Source: Serinus canaria
Taxonomy: Eukaryota > Chordata > Aves > Passeriformes > Fringillidae
Direction of reading: 5' to 3'
DNA length: 64,000 nt
Assembly (NCBI RefSeq): GCF_022539315.1
Contig: NC_066323.1
Coordinates: 4,999,719 to 5,063,718 of the forward strand
The stretch's first letter is position 1; every line of letters starts with the position of its first letter. The notes under the pieces were generated by a model. That model worked only from the letters and a program-made list of their open reading frames with translations. It had not been told where the DNA came from and made no database searches. Below are positions 13,494 to 27,200 of the stretch, piece by piece. A program made the position numbers and the translations under genes.

Positions 13494-16400
13494 ATGTAAT
13501 AGGGTAAAAATTCCCTTGGTATATTCAGAGGTCTGAACACAGCAAAATTTTAATATATATTTATAAAAAATCATAACTACTTGTTATGTCTTAAGAGCAG
13601 AGCCTGGTACCTTTATACAAAAGACAATATGGCTCACTGGAGGTTATGGGACTTTCTTCAAACCCATAGAAGTAAATATTAACTCAAGGCAATTAGATGT
13701 TTATGACATCAGAGCTGGAATTAAGCCTCAAAAACATTAATTTTTTTTCCTCATAGGATTATTTGGAGGAAAATGGTTCATATGAGTGGAAACATTCTAA
13801 ATTACTTAAGGCTGTCTCAAAAGTCATTCTCTGGTTTCAGTTTAGAAGAGTGTTTTGTTCGAAGTGTGTAGCTAAAATAACAGCTCTAAAGGTTTCATAT
13901 TTCAGTTATTTCCAGGGCTCTGTTTACAAGTTAAAGTGCTGGTTGATGGGGCAGAATAAGGATTTTGAGTCAAAGGTTTTGTGAGAACTTTTCACTATAG
14001 GCTCAAGAATAATTTAATTTTGGTTATTGGTCAATATTTGTTAGTCAGCCTTTTTAATTAGGATTTATTTTTTGCTTTTGTCCTTTTTCTGTCTGGATCT
14101 CTCAGATGAGCAATTGCCAGGTATCTTTAGAAGGATATCATAGCAACCAAGACTTGGGGAAGGCAATCCATGAGCAAGCACAGTCCAGCAGTTTGTTTTA
14201 GCAGAGGTTAATCAATGGAACTGCAGCTTCAATTGCAGAGCCTGAATTCATTTCTTCTATTTGATTTTCCTTCCAGCTACCATTACAATTTACTTTATAT
14301 TAAATGACTTCTGCTGAGAAGATGACTTTAACCTCTTTTCAGTCCTGTCCATTCAGTGCATTATTGTGGACTGTAGATTAAACAAAACCTACCCTGACAG
14401 AAGTAAATTTAGGCAATGTAGTTTCATTTTGTGATGCCAGAGTAACTCTTGGTTACCAAGAACCTTTCTTCATTAGCTGAACTTGATGTAATCTCCCCTG
14501 AAGTGATGTTTTATCCTTGTATGGACCAGTAAAAGACTTACAGAAGAATGAAAAATATCGTTGGCACAAAAAAAATGTAATGAAAGCCTTTTCCAGGACT
14601 GAGGCACACAGTTTTGTAATATCCAATATTCTTTTCCTGCCTTCCTTCTCAAAGGAATTGTATCTTTTTCCTCATATGTTTCATGGAGGCACAAGTTGCA
14701 GGAACAGTCAGCTGGGTCTGTATTTTTTGTGTTCACTGGTCAAACTTCAGAGTAACCTGCTCCTTTGAGGTGGCTGTTCTAATTTTTCACTGGATCAGCT
14801 GCCAGCAAGATATTTTTTTAATCTCTGTACAGGATGATGATGATGATAGAAGTGTTCTCTACATGGGACTGATAAGAAATAAATAATCCCACAAATGAAA
14901 TATATAGCCTTTCCAAGGGGCAGGATTATCACTTGTGTGAAGTAATACTGGGAAAAGCAATCAACTGAGACAAAATAATGTGTGGGCAGGCAGTAGGAAG
15001 GGCATGGGATCCAGAATCACCCCTGGGCAGCCAGAGAGAAGGTGTAGGACACTTACAGCAAGTTAAGAAACACGAGTAGTAGCAAATTTATCAGAGCAAC
15101 CAGTTAAATCTCTGCTGGGACTGGTTTTCCTCGAGGAATGTTGTTGTTCTCCATCAGTGGGAGCCCAGCTGTGGCTCCCTGGAGCTTTGCAGCTCCAGGA
15201 AAGCTGCCTGTCTCTCACCATGGTCTGCTCAAGGGAAGCAGGGCTGGGGAAGTGCAGAGGTTCCTGCCCTGGCTGGTGTGAGAACTGACATTTTGTGTTC
15301 CATCTTCTGCTTTGCCTTGCCATGGGCTGCCAGCAGAGAAATGGAGAGGGATCCTCTGGTGTTGTATTTGTTTCTCCCAACCCTTCCTACCTGCTCCTTC
15401 ATTTCCACAGCTGTGCATTGTCATCTTCCACCTCTTGCTCTGCCATCACAAATTCTCTGTTTCTTTCACCCATCGACAGAGATGAATTTATTCCTTCCAT
15501 TGCCTCTTGCCATTTGGTTCATATTCTACTCTTATTCTCCATGTTTCTTTCTTTCCTGTGAATTCATTTTCCTCAGATTTTTGTATCTTTTTCTTTTCTT
15601 GCCCTAAGCTGGCACAGCTGCCATCTGACTTTTCTTTTGTGATGTATCTTTTTTTCTCTATTCTCATGTTCTGCAGTGTGTGAAATGCACTGAACTGTGG
15701 AGTTGCCAAGAAGCATCAAACAGTGAGGAAGAGATAAAAGTATTGAACTACAAGAGTGTACTTTAAGCTCTGTGTGCTGCCTCAGACAGGACTCATTCCC
15801 TGTTGTGCAGCTCTACTTGTGTTGTGTAAGTTTTAGGACTAATTATGACATATGTTGCTCATTCATTTTTGCTTTCTTGGGCATACAATGCTATTTCATC
15901 TGGGAGAAATGTTCTTTCTGAACACACTTTTTTCACCTGTAGAGAAGCCCCAGAAAGAAAAAGAAAAGCAGTGAACCAGAACAATTTAAAATCCTAGCTT
16001 TGCAGGCAAATCCAGTAAAATGCCTTCTAATTGTCTCTGCATTTTGAAACTTGACTTTAGTCAAATATACATATTACTAATAGTACATTGGTAGGAAAAT
16101 TTATCTTCAAGGGGTCGTTTTTTGCTTGAGTACCATTTGCATAAATATTTCTAAAGCATGATTTTAGAGTTTGCACAGACTTTTCCCAGACTTTAATCCT
16201 TGCTTTCTAGCCAATTTAGAAAAAGAAACCTACTACAGTCAAAGCATTACCATCACTCTAAAAATGACTTTAACTTGTATTTACTGAAAAATTGAGAGGG
16301 AGCTTGCAATGAGGATACTTTTTTCTAAATTCATGAGAAGAATAATTTTAGAACTACGCATATTGCATAAAAGCAGTTTTATTTGCCTTGTATTGTTTAC

Positions 16401-17635
16401 AAGATGCAAGGGAGGTTTAAAAGAAAAAGATGCAAGGAAGTTTTAAAGACATATCATCTAGTGTACAGTAGCAGCAGAAGGCAGGAAATTAAATTTATTG
16501 CAGACTTCCTCCTCTTTGTTTCTTTCCAGAGGTAAACATAAAATTTTCTTTCTGTGCAAGGGAAGTTTGAAAAGTTTAAAAAAAAAACCCAAAACCCCAA
16601 CACTTCCCCCTCCCCTCATAATTTTTTTTAAAGAGTGATATATGTTCTGCAGTAATACAGGCACTTTCAAAAATAGATATTAATATGTAATTATTAGGAA
16701 TACTCAGTTGCAAAGAACAAATGTACAAAGGTAAATGTCGTAATGTGAGTTGTGAATGTGAAATGAGAAAACTACTGGGGTTCAAGAATATACAGGAAAT
16801 GCAGAAGTGAGATCTGAAGTATTGGCCAGGCACTGAGTGCTCCTGCCAGCCACGAGGGACAGTCAGTGTGTGTTCTGGAGTGGCCTCATCAGTGATGATT
16901 TAGATACTCTGGGCTGTTAAACAACTGGGAGGTAACTAAAGCACACCTGAGCAGGTTATTGCTTCCTGCACACTGAGAAACTCTGCCAAACAGAGCACCA
17001 GGGAGGAATGCTGAAGCACTTGGAAGTGTCTGTAAGTTTCCTCCTTAAACAGGGAAGGATGGCTGCAGGCTGGTGGCTCAGGATGGTGTCTGTCCCCCTC
17101 GGGAGCAGTTCTCTCAGCTGCTGCTCCTGCACAAGCCCATCCCCAGCAGCCTGGTCCCAGCAGACCCACTCACCTCCCTGTCTGCCTGTGCTGTAATCTC
17201 AGCCTGTGACTCCTCTGTGCCAGCCACCTCTAGCAAGTCTCTTCATTTAAAAATCACTTTTCCCACTTGGGGAAAGACTGGTGCCTTATTCATAAGCACA
17301 GTGCTCAAAGTTGTTTCAAAGCAAAGTTAAATGAGGAGGTTCATAAGAAATCACTATGCTCCATTTACTTGGCAGAAATGCATCACATTTATAAGAGAGC
17401 CCATAGTTGTAGGAGCTGAATTTGGGCAACTCAGCCCTCTAATTCTCTTGGAAAAGCAGAGCACTGCTTCTTCATTTAGCAAACACTCAGCTGCTCTTGA
17501 CCTCCTGGGCATTTCTTTCTCCTCCTTTCCTTCTGTGAGATTTTATCCTCTTTCCCCTCCAGCCCAGCCCTTACCTGACCTGTGCTCCCAAGGCCAGTTC
17601 TGTTCAACAGCATTCAAGGTATGGTTTAACATTTC

Positions 17636-17653
17636 CTGCTGCTGCTGCTGCTG
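17636..17653. repeat. (CTG)6 trinucleotide repeat
   Basis: Six perfect CTG units. They encode the cysteine run at the end of a chance open frame and have no other visible role. Confidence 0.9.
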
Positions 17654-18689
17654 AGGCAGGAGTTGGTCATGCTGCCCATGCTCAGCTGTGTGCTGGAACA
17701 TGACATCTCAGATGTGATTCTGCTTCTTTGCTGACCATGGTCTCCCTTTGCATCTCAGAAGTGTTTTCTGATTAGGTGCAGTCAAGAATGGGTTGAAAAA
17801 ACTCTTTTTTTCCCAAGTTTTCCCCATGGTAATTCCCAGAATATAAAAACTCTTTATCTTGCATGCCACAATTCTCTCTGGTTCTTCTTGGTTTCTGTAC
17901 TTGTAGGATCATCATGGATATAGACAGTGCGACAGGAATTTTCATTTCCAGAGGAAAGTATTATTTTCTACTCTGCTCATGTTTTAATAGGTCCTGAGGC
18001 CTTGCTGAAAGTCTGCAGGGGGAGGATTTGCCTTAAAATACAGTAACTCCACTGGTCTTTTAGATATGAACTCTAGCAAGAACAACAAAACTCCTTTTAG
18101 TTGGTTGAAGTGTGTCAAGAAACAAAGACTTGAACTTGACTTTTGTGTTCTGAAATACAAAAATGCAAATCTGCAAACAGCTTCTCACAAGTTTTTCTTT
18201 GGAAGTTGATACCCTGGGTGCATATTTATTCTTTAAACTGCAGTAGCTAGCAACAGAAGCTGTGTAGGTGTGAAGGAAAAGAAAAACAGATTACATTACA
18301 AAGCAAGATGCACACTGTTTGAATGCATCAATAATTCCCTTTTTCTTCTCTTTTTGCAGCAGTTCTGAAAAAGATGCAAATAAATTCTGCAATTTAGACT
18401 TGAACTGTTTATGGCAGATTTACATTAATATAAAACCCTTTTCTTCATGCATGCTTGGATGAGACAGATTTTTTACAGAAATAATTGGGCTAATTAAAAT
18501 TGAGTAAATGTTTTAATTTTCTTTAAATACAACAACATATTTTCTACCTGTATCAGCTGTATGCCTTTCTTGTTTTGAGATACTGGAAAGAAGGCAGAAG
18601 AACTGAGTTTATTACATTTAAGGAGCTAAAATTTATCCAGCTCTTTAATATTTCTTAGATTAAAATGTCCTGTTCAATCAAAATAATCT

Positions 18690-18880
18690 CATCTTAAACC
18701 TTTGCCCCTGTCTTTTTCTTTTTTTTAATGTGCACATGGCATGGACATTATTTAGGTTAATGACAACCTTGGCATGCACAGTGATTTAATTTGTAGTGTT
18801 TAGTAATGAATGATTGGGCTTTAATAAGGGACAATTACCTGTCAAAACATTTCAGATTGTTATGCAGGTTGGAGACCCTT
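18690..18880. promoter_or_regulatory. possible conserved non-coding element
   Basis: Repeat-free, with several homeodomain-type AT words (TTAATGACAA, GTAATGAATGATTGG, CTTTAATAAGG) next to an ACAATTACCTGTCAAAAC stretch. No coding signal. Weak inference. Confidence 0.2.
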
Positions 18881-21800
18881 GGCTTGCTTTGTGTTCTTCC
18901 TTGGGCTGGAGGCATTCAGTCTTGGAAAATGCAAACTTCACCATCTCTGGTTGCTTTTTAAATGAAAACAGATTTACTCTTTAATTTCACTTTTTTCAAA
19001 ATTGTTTCATCTTGCTGCTCTTTGTAGTGGATTAAGAGGATACTCAAACATCTATTGATTTCAAGAAATACTGTATCAGATACTCATTTATATTGTGCTA
19101 GCATCTGTTTTTTCTTACAAAGTCACTCTCCCTGCCCATCTTTTCCACTTGTACTGTGTCTTTGGTTGCATCAATATCACCCAACTAACATTTCACAGCC
19201 TTCATCAGCCCTGCTCTATTCCCAGCATTATACTTTGTCTTTTTCCTCAATATTTGCTGCTAATGATGATTACCTGAGTTCTGGTCTGTGTGGGAGTTTT
19301 CTAACTCTCATTAATGACTTTTCGTCTCTGTCGAATCGTGCTCTTAGTGCTCAATAAATATGAGCAAAATAGAATTATACAAGGTCTTTTTTTCCCCTAA
19401 CTGCTTCAACAGGGATACAAATTCAGTTTGAAGGGTTTGTTCATCTTGCTTGGGTTGAATGCTTGCCTTGCCTGTTAAACTCAGTGGAAGTTTGCCATTT
19501 TCTTCTGCAGAGCTGTTATTTGCTTTGCTGGTCCCTCCATCACCCCATTTCTTTTAAAAGAGTGATTCACCCCCACATGGTCCCTGGAAACCCTCCTTTT
19601 CATCTTTCTCCTTTTTACTTATATTTTACTGTTTTCTCTTTCTCCAAAAGCTGTTGTGAGCTTTCCTGATCTGTGTTACTGCTCATATCAGGATACCCTT
19701 GGCTTTTCCCTGTCTTATCATTAAACTTAGCAAGACTCGAGTATCCTTTCACCACGATGGTCCTTTACATTGTATGTCCTGTAAATAGGGAGGGTGTTTA
19801 AGAAATGCTTCTCTTAAAGACAAATATCCTCAACTGAGTATCTCTGAAAGTCACTTGGATCACTGTGGAATATTGCTTAGGTTTGTGTGGGGTCCTCTGA
19901 AGAGATTAAGGCTTCACATACAGAGACAAGGTACTTATCTGCACTCACAGTGATGTTTTGTAGTCTCTCAGTTCAGATTTACACAGTTTTCTTCTTCAGA
20001 CTCCTGTCTGCATCACTGCTCAGTGAATATTCTTCTGCTAAGATCAAGATGTGTTGCTTACATTGGGGAGACAGAAGAAGACACACCAAACCAAAATATA
20101 TTCTGTGACTGGGGAAAAGCAAACAACTAAACAGAAATTCTGCTTCAAGCTGCCATTGCAGCTCAGCATTTCCATTTGGATGACAGGGAGTTTTGTACCC
20201 TGAACATCTCTTTGAAAGGCTTCAACAAAACTGCCTCTCATCATGGTAGAAATGCCATGGATGAAAAAGCAAAAAATTGTATTGGTGCAGAATGAAGATG
20301 TGCAGCCCCTCAGATGGAAAGGGCTGCACAAACAGGGACTGCTCCTTTTGGGGCTGAGAGTTGGGAGTTTGAAAGGAATATACGGTCCAAGGCACTGAAA
20401 TTTTCTGGTTTTCTTTAAAAGAACTTTTATGAACTTAATTTCCCTTTTAATACTTTTGCTGTAGATATGAAAAAAAAAAAAAGGTCTGTTACTAAATTCT
20501 TCTCTATGGAACTGTTGCTATCTCTAGGAGCATTTTTGCAAAGAAATCTTATAAGAGAATCTTCCCATTTTTCGTTCGGCTGTGTAATACACTGAACCTC
20601 AGGAGATATTAAATGTGTGTCTGTGGGAGAATGCAGTGTTCCTTGCATAATTTAACCAGCATTATTACTCAGCAGCTGCCTTAAAGGAATAACAATTTCA
20701 AAGCTCTTTTGCTTGTTCTGCATTCTGTGATGTGGTGCTTTACTACATCCTTTGCTAGTTAAATTAAAAACCTTAAGAGTCTTGAACCAGCACTACTGTT
20801 GCAGCACAAACTAGACAAGGAGAGATGAAAGCAGAGCTCTATCTGGGCCTTCAATTCAAGAGAAAAATGCATAGTGATATCAGATTTTTTTTTCCTGGTG
20901 ATATTACTTTATTATTCAATGCAGGTTTGTGGAAATGTATTTCTGTAAATCAAACATGATGGGTAGGAACTTAACCGTGGTAGATTTCTGTTAATCATTC
21001 CTATTTTTCAGTTGATCCTTAGTAAATTAACCTTGTGACAGCACTCAATGCAGTAGAAAGCCTCCCTGAGATTCTGAAAAGCTATTACCAGGTACCTGAT
21101 GATCTTTCCTCCACCGTGTGCAACAGAGAATTCAGGGAACAAAAAATACTGGACTTTTCTTCTCTCCTGTCATTTTTGATCCACTTTTAGTGGACAAGGC
21201 AGAAGTGTAGAGAGTTGTGTGTGCTGGAGCTTATGTGCTCAGTGCTCTGTGTGGATTTGATGCATTTATCTGTATTTGAGGCAGGCTGGAGGTATTCTGC
21301 TGTGAGATGAATAATCTGCTTAAACAGTAAAGCACTGGTAAGCAGCATTGGAAGCAATGAATGTCTTTCTTTGATGGCCATTTCCTATGTGGCCTGAATA
21401 ATATTGCTAAGAGCTGGCAGCCTGGCATTTCAGGCTCAGAGGAAATTTCTTCTGGTTTTGCAGGGCGAGTTTGTCAGGTATGATGTGACAACACTTTTGT
21501 AAGGAATTGAATGATGACTTTGTGCTGACAATCTGGCTGGCTATGAAAGGAGATGGTATTGACTCCAGTTTAGGTCAGTATTTTAGGTCTCTGTGGGAGC
21601 TGCTGTCTGGGCTTTAATTCTGAAGTTTAATTTGCAGCAAGGCATGTTCATTCTAAGGCAGCTTTTACACCAAAGCTTACAAAAGGGAAATAAAAAAAAA
21701 TTAAGGTAGGGTTGACATGATGGATAACCTGTACCAGCAAAATATTGCATTTGTAGAAACTTGAGGAGGAAATGCAGAGGCAGATTAGAAGAAAAAGATT

Positions 21801-23954
21801 AAATGTAGTAGAGTTGCTGAGTGAAGGAGATGGGTCAAGGTTTCTCTGCTGGGAAATAGGTAGAGCTTCATGCAGAATAATTGAGCTTCTTGAGATCAGC
21901 TGACAGTCTGGTCATAAGGCTTGTTTTTCTACTCTGTGTTGTAAACTAGGCACTGAGGCCATGGGGGTTACACCTGCACAGGTGACAAATGAGCCACCAT
22001 CTACAGAAGATACCAGAGTCACAGGGAAGCTGTGGGTGGCCCAGAACACAGGAGAGAGGCTCCTGTGCTTTACTCCTTAAAGAACCGTGTGCATTAAGTC
22101 CACAAAACCTTAACAAACTTAAGGAGTCTTTCCAGTCTGCTGGATAAATATGTGCAACTTTAAAACCTCCCTGTAACTGGTCTGCTAGGTTTTTGTATGA
22201 TTTCTAGATCTTGGTAAAAGTGTGAAGTACTAAATAGTAGCGCTGCTCTGAGGGATGCTAACAGGCTCAAGAGTTTTGTGTAGCTGAATGGCATGCTTTG
22301 TTCCTGATTACTCTGCTTTGCTAGTCTTTTGCATGACTCAGTTTGCAATTGTGTGCCTTTGAGGGTGTCTGGATGATTTGAACGGTGATGAAGGTGCTAT
22401 TGTAAGGAATATGTGGGAGTAGTCATCCACAGGAACATTTAAAAATATGTGTATACACACCATCTGGTGCAATGAGGTGTATTTCAAAGGCAAAATATTT
22501 GCTCTTTGGAAGTGTCTCAGAGTTAAGAATATTATTTTGTTTCTTCAGAAAAGATGGTTTGGCAATTTCTAGAAAGAAATTCTTCATTCGGGTAGACAGC
22601 TAACCAGGAGTTAGACATTTTATAGTTCATTTTCTGCACCCTCTCCATATATTTTTAAAAACTCTTCTAAAGTACCTATTCAAGAGCTGGAGGGTGCTTG
22701 AAGAATAGGATCATTAAAATTTCATACAAACATAATACCATTTAGCTACGGCTTCTTGATGTTTGTTTATACAACCAGGATCTATGTGAGCTCTCACAGA
22801 AAATGTTGAATTGATTATCCCTTTGGATGGCCTTTTCAGAGCTTTCCAGCACAGAAGACTCCAATCAGGATTCCCCTGTGTGAAGGCTTTTTGTATTCAT
22901 GGCTCTACAAAATGTAGTATATTAGGCTATATGACCTTATGATTTTCTTGAATTACTGGTAAAAGTACTGTGAAATTGTATAGGGCCAAGAACAGATGTT
23001 CAAAGACCCATAGTAGCAGCACCTCTAGTGAGCAATGAATATCTCACAATAACTTCAGAGTTGTCAGCCTAGCATAGTAATGTGCACATTTAGCACATCT
23101 AAATGTGCCACTTTAATTCTGTGTAATGCTATTTTTTTATTAGAACATTGTGTGCTTCAACATTAAATGTCTCACAGAGAGATTTTTGTTGTCAACTAAA
23201 GCTGAGGGCAATTTTTTTTTTTTTTTGGAGAAGACTTAAAAACATGTTTTTACATAAAACCAAGGTGAATGGCATGATTTTTTTTTCCCTTCCAATTTCT
23301 TTACTCACTTGGCAGCTGGTACCTGTTTTGCTCACAATCAAAGTCAACCCGATGAGTTGCAGGTACAGATTTCATTTGCTTTGCACTTCACGATTTTTTG
23401 CCCAAAGAGTTTAATTTCTGAGTCTCCTGGAATATCTGCAGAATGCCAAGATGCATTAGAAAGCAGATAATTCTTGTAGATGATGTGAAACATTTTGCCC
23501 ATTTTTAAAATCTGCCGTTATTAGATGACTGGTTTTCTTTAATTACTGTAGGGATAAAACCCCCTCTAAATGAACTGTCTAGCATAACCACATATCTTTT
23601 TTTTTTCCAGACATAAACAGGAGTGCTTAGTGAATAATCATTTTTATGCATCTTTATTGATATTTTGAAAATCCTAATATAGTAATGGATGTATGCATCA
23701 CTGATAGATTCAATTTCCTTATTATGCCTCACTTTTTGCTGCAGAGTTGTTTTTTTTTTTATTAGAGCTTGCCAGCTATCTTTTAAACTTAAGTTTTAGT
23801 GCAATTCAATCAGGATTTTTTTGTGGTTGTTTTGGAGGCATACTTTTTGCAGTGCAGCTTTCCCCTTCCCTTTTATTCAGGGTGGCTTTTTAACTCAGTC
23901 AATCTTCTCTTGTAATAATGGAATTCCAGTTTGTTGGGTTTCTCCCTCCCGTAA

Positions 23955-24260
23955 GAATTAACAACTCCAGTTATCATTTATGTTTATGGATAGGCCTTGC
24001 TGGACATGAGCTGTGTCTGCACACAGCAAATGTAACCAGGCTGTGATTATTTATACCTTCTTTAGGGAAATTTGAGTAATGGCAGCCTAAGATAACTCGG
24101 ATATGTCCTCCACACTGATGGCATCTTGGATAATGCATTTTTCCCTCTCTATCATCCGTGTTAAATGCTGCTCTTTGATCTAATGCTGGGCTCTGTACCA
24201 CACGTTAATGATGCTTCTGTCAGACAGGACTTTAATCCATTCCAGGATGTCTGATGTGTG
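23955..24260. promoter_or_regulatory. possible conserved non-coding element
   Basis: Repeat-free, mixed-composition stretch with scattered CpGs (CTCGGATATG, ATCCGTG, CACGTTAATG) and words such as GTAACCAGGCTGTGATTATT and GATAACTCGG. It has no splice sites or coding frame that I can support. Picked by eye only. Confidence 0.2.
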
Positions 24261-27200
24261 AATAATTTGGAGCAGTAAGGCTTTCTCTCCTCAGCCCTAG
24301 ATGGGCTTGCTGTTCTCCCTGATTGGGCATATTTAGAGACTTACACACTGCAGTCATGAATCCTCCCACCAGATTTTGATAATTCTGATTTTTTTCTCTA
24401 ATTACTCCTCAAAAGGAATTTTTCCCTCATTTCTGGGTGGACATCAGGCTAAGGACAACTGACTGCCTTTACATCCCTCAATAATTTGATACATTGTTCA
24501 GTGACTTCATTTTACCTCTCACTGTCCTTGAGTTTTGGGCAAAAACTAATTATCTCCCAGTTTGTGCAACTGGTGAGGCATGTGGGGGATCATGTGCCCT
24601 CCTGCTGGGAGGTGGATTATCAGCAGATAAAGCATTTCCAGTTGCTCCAAGGTGAAATTTCCCTACATCCAAACCGACCCCTTGCAGGGTACCTGGAGGG
24701 GCTGGAGCTTTTCTCCTCCATGGGACCCAAAACAGCCCAAAATTTCTGCAGCCTCACTTGAGGAGGGACAAAATGGAAGCTCAACCACCCCAGCCCCTTT
24801 CTCTCCTCATATCACAGCTCCTGCTCCTCTTTCCACTGTGGCTTTTGATTGCTTCATGACTGCAGTTAAGGGATGCCAATAACTGGGATCCAGGGATTCC
24901 AGATTCTCCTGCTCAAATTGCTGTTCCTGGTAGAGCTTATTCCAGTGGAGTGGTTTTGCATGTCCCCTGCAGGCCCAGGAATGCTGGTGGGAAAACAAAT
25001 GTGCTAAAATTATGTGAAACTTCTACTCTGTATCTAGAACAAAAATGTGTTTAGCCCAACTGGGTGCAGGATTTGGCCCCAGATCCATTACCCACGAGGT
25101 TGCAGTGGCTACTCCAGTCTGTGTCATAAATCTGTTGATTCTATTTCTTTGGAAAGGAATTACTGCTTTAGTCAGACATGAATCTCCCATCAGATTTTAT
25201 TAGCTTTATTTACATTCCTACTTGGATTAAAAAGAGCAGTTAAATAGCATGAATTAGCAGTTTGTCAAATTTAAGTTTTCACGGGCCAATAATTTTCAGG
25301 ACGAGCTGTCTTGTGCTTTGCCTTTCATACTCCCTAGCAAGAAGTTTAATTCTGACTTGTAAACAACAGCAGCAGAGGGAAAACCCCCAGAGACAGGCCC
25401 TTTGTGTCAGGGGTGAGTTTTTCCAGGCTGGCTGCAAACCTCTGGAAGCAGGGGTTGGTACCGAGGGGCCCAGCCAGACCCCCATCCCTGCCTCACCACA
25501 TCTGGCTGAAGGTGCTGTGCCCTGTGCAGTTGCCAGGGTGATGTTGGCCCCATCAGCCACAAACACTGCTCATGTTTGTACACCAGGCTGTGCAAAGTGC
25601 CTCGGAGGGAAGGCTTTTAATACTAAAAGTGGCAATATGGGCCACCTGTGTATGCAAACCCCAGCCCTGCTGCCTGCGGTGCTGCAGCGCCCTGCTGGCA
25701 GTGCTGCCCCAGGTGTGACAGTCACTGTGTGCAGGACAGCCCGAGCTGAGGGGACAGGAGGGCCTGTGGGACTTTGCACCTTTCTGTGATTATGTTTTTC
25801 CTCTTGTGAGTTTGCAATAGGGAGATGTTAGCCACTGCTTCAAGCGGGGTGTGTCCCACTGTGCGCTGGTGTGTGTCAGCAGAGCTCTGAACTCTGGGGT
25901 AACACCTGAGACTTTGTTTGGAGTTCATCAGGAATGGAGGAATGTGGTTTTACTCAAGTGTTAGCATGAACTGGCAAAGCATCCAGGTCAATGCAATTCT
26001 GGGATCAGCAGATCCCGTGGGCACTTTTTGCCCCCCACCTTTGTTTACAAACAAAGAACAACTTCTGAGATGGCTTTCAGCCCCCAGGAGAACAAATTAA
26101 CTGTTCAAACAAATGTGTTTTCCCTTCAGATGCTAAATTGCAACCTGTCTGGTGACAAGGAAGATCTCTTTACCCCTGGCAGTGGTAAAGATTTTTAAAT
26201 GCTGACTGTTAAATTCTTATTAGTTTACCTGAACTCGAGCTACCTGTGCACCTGGGAGCCCTTGGAAGGAAACATTTCACCTGAGCATTATGGCTGCAGA
26301 GGCATGCTGAGCTCCCAACAGGCCCTTGACTGTGTTTGACCCCCTCCTTGCCTCACCTCCCACTGCCTGAGGTTTTTGCTGTGGAGAAGTTCCTTGTCCC
26401 TGCTTGACAGCTTTGTTGGAGGCTATTTCTGCTCCTGCCCTGGCAGCACCCTGTGGTGTGGGATCGGCATCTTCTCAGTGCTGGGGGTGAGCCTGAATAA
26501 TGCTCAGTGCCTGCAGGGTGCTTTGCAGCCATGGAAAATACTGTGCAGTCAGAATCCATTGTTGCACTTGGTGCCAGCCTTTGTCTGCTGCTCTTTGAGT
26601 ACCACCAGAGTTGCACACAGCTATATAACAAAGACATGGAATTAATGATTATTTTCCATTAAAAAGAGGGATGACAGTACTTATTTATTTCTGTGAATGT
26701 GAGTGAAGAGATCTCCCTTTTCTGGTAGCAGTATTCTCAGTGAGTAATGAATCAGGTTTGCTGTGCAGTAAGTTGAAAAACTGGCTTTGGGGAATATTGT
26801 GTAAAAACAAATCTTGACTCCTTCAACCTACACACGCTATGAAAGTGTGGTTATGAAAGGTGTGGGGCAGCTCTGGAAGCAGATCTGAGCTGGTACATGA
26901 GGCTTGGGAGCACATCTCTCTTGGAATATTATCCAGGACCTTTCAACTACAGGTTGTGCTGGTGACCTCCAGCAACCAGAAGCTGGTGTTGCACAATTGC
27001 ATTTATGTTCAGGTTTCTCTGTTCCTGCTTCAGCACTGCCTGTCAAAAAGCCCAGCTCTCATGCTGGGAAAATGACTGGATGGATTTGTCCTAAAGCAGG
27101 CACCAAAGCTTTTGTTCGTGGGCTGGCTGTCAACAAAATGCTGAGATAAGCTGGTTGACACTGGAGTTTCTGTCCTGCAGATCAATTGCAATAAGGGTGC

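Larger units (their letters stand above)
13493..23954. other. AT-rich non-coding DNA, no supported gene
   Basis: A pyrimidine-rich segment lies at 15360-15660. Two acceptor-like sites with short open frames (15943 and 18360) are noted as findings but have no convincing donors. Short frames across 17008-17654 and 19055-19669 lack splice or domain support. Homopolymers include 15 T at 23212-23226. Confidence 0.55.

Noticed and set aside
13757..13984. Acceptor-like TTTTTTTTCCTCATAG followed by an open frame
   Set aside because: No usable donor before the frame ends and no recognisable peptide.
25262..25789. Longest open frame (175 codons, plus strand)
   Set aside because: No domain, signal peptide or splice context; lies in a slightly GC-richer stretch where stops are rarer; overlapping frames on the other strand are of similar quality.
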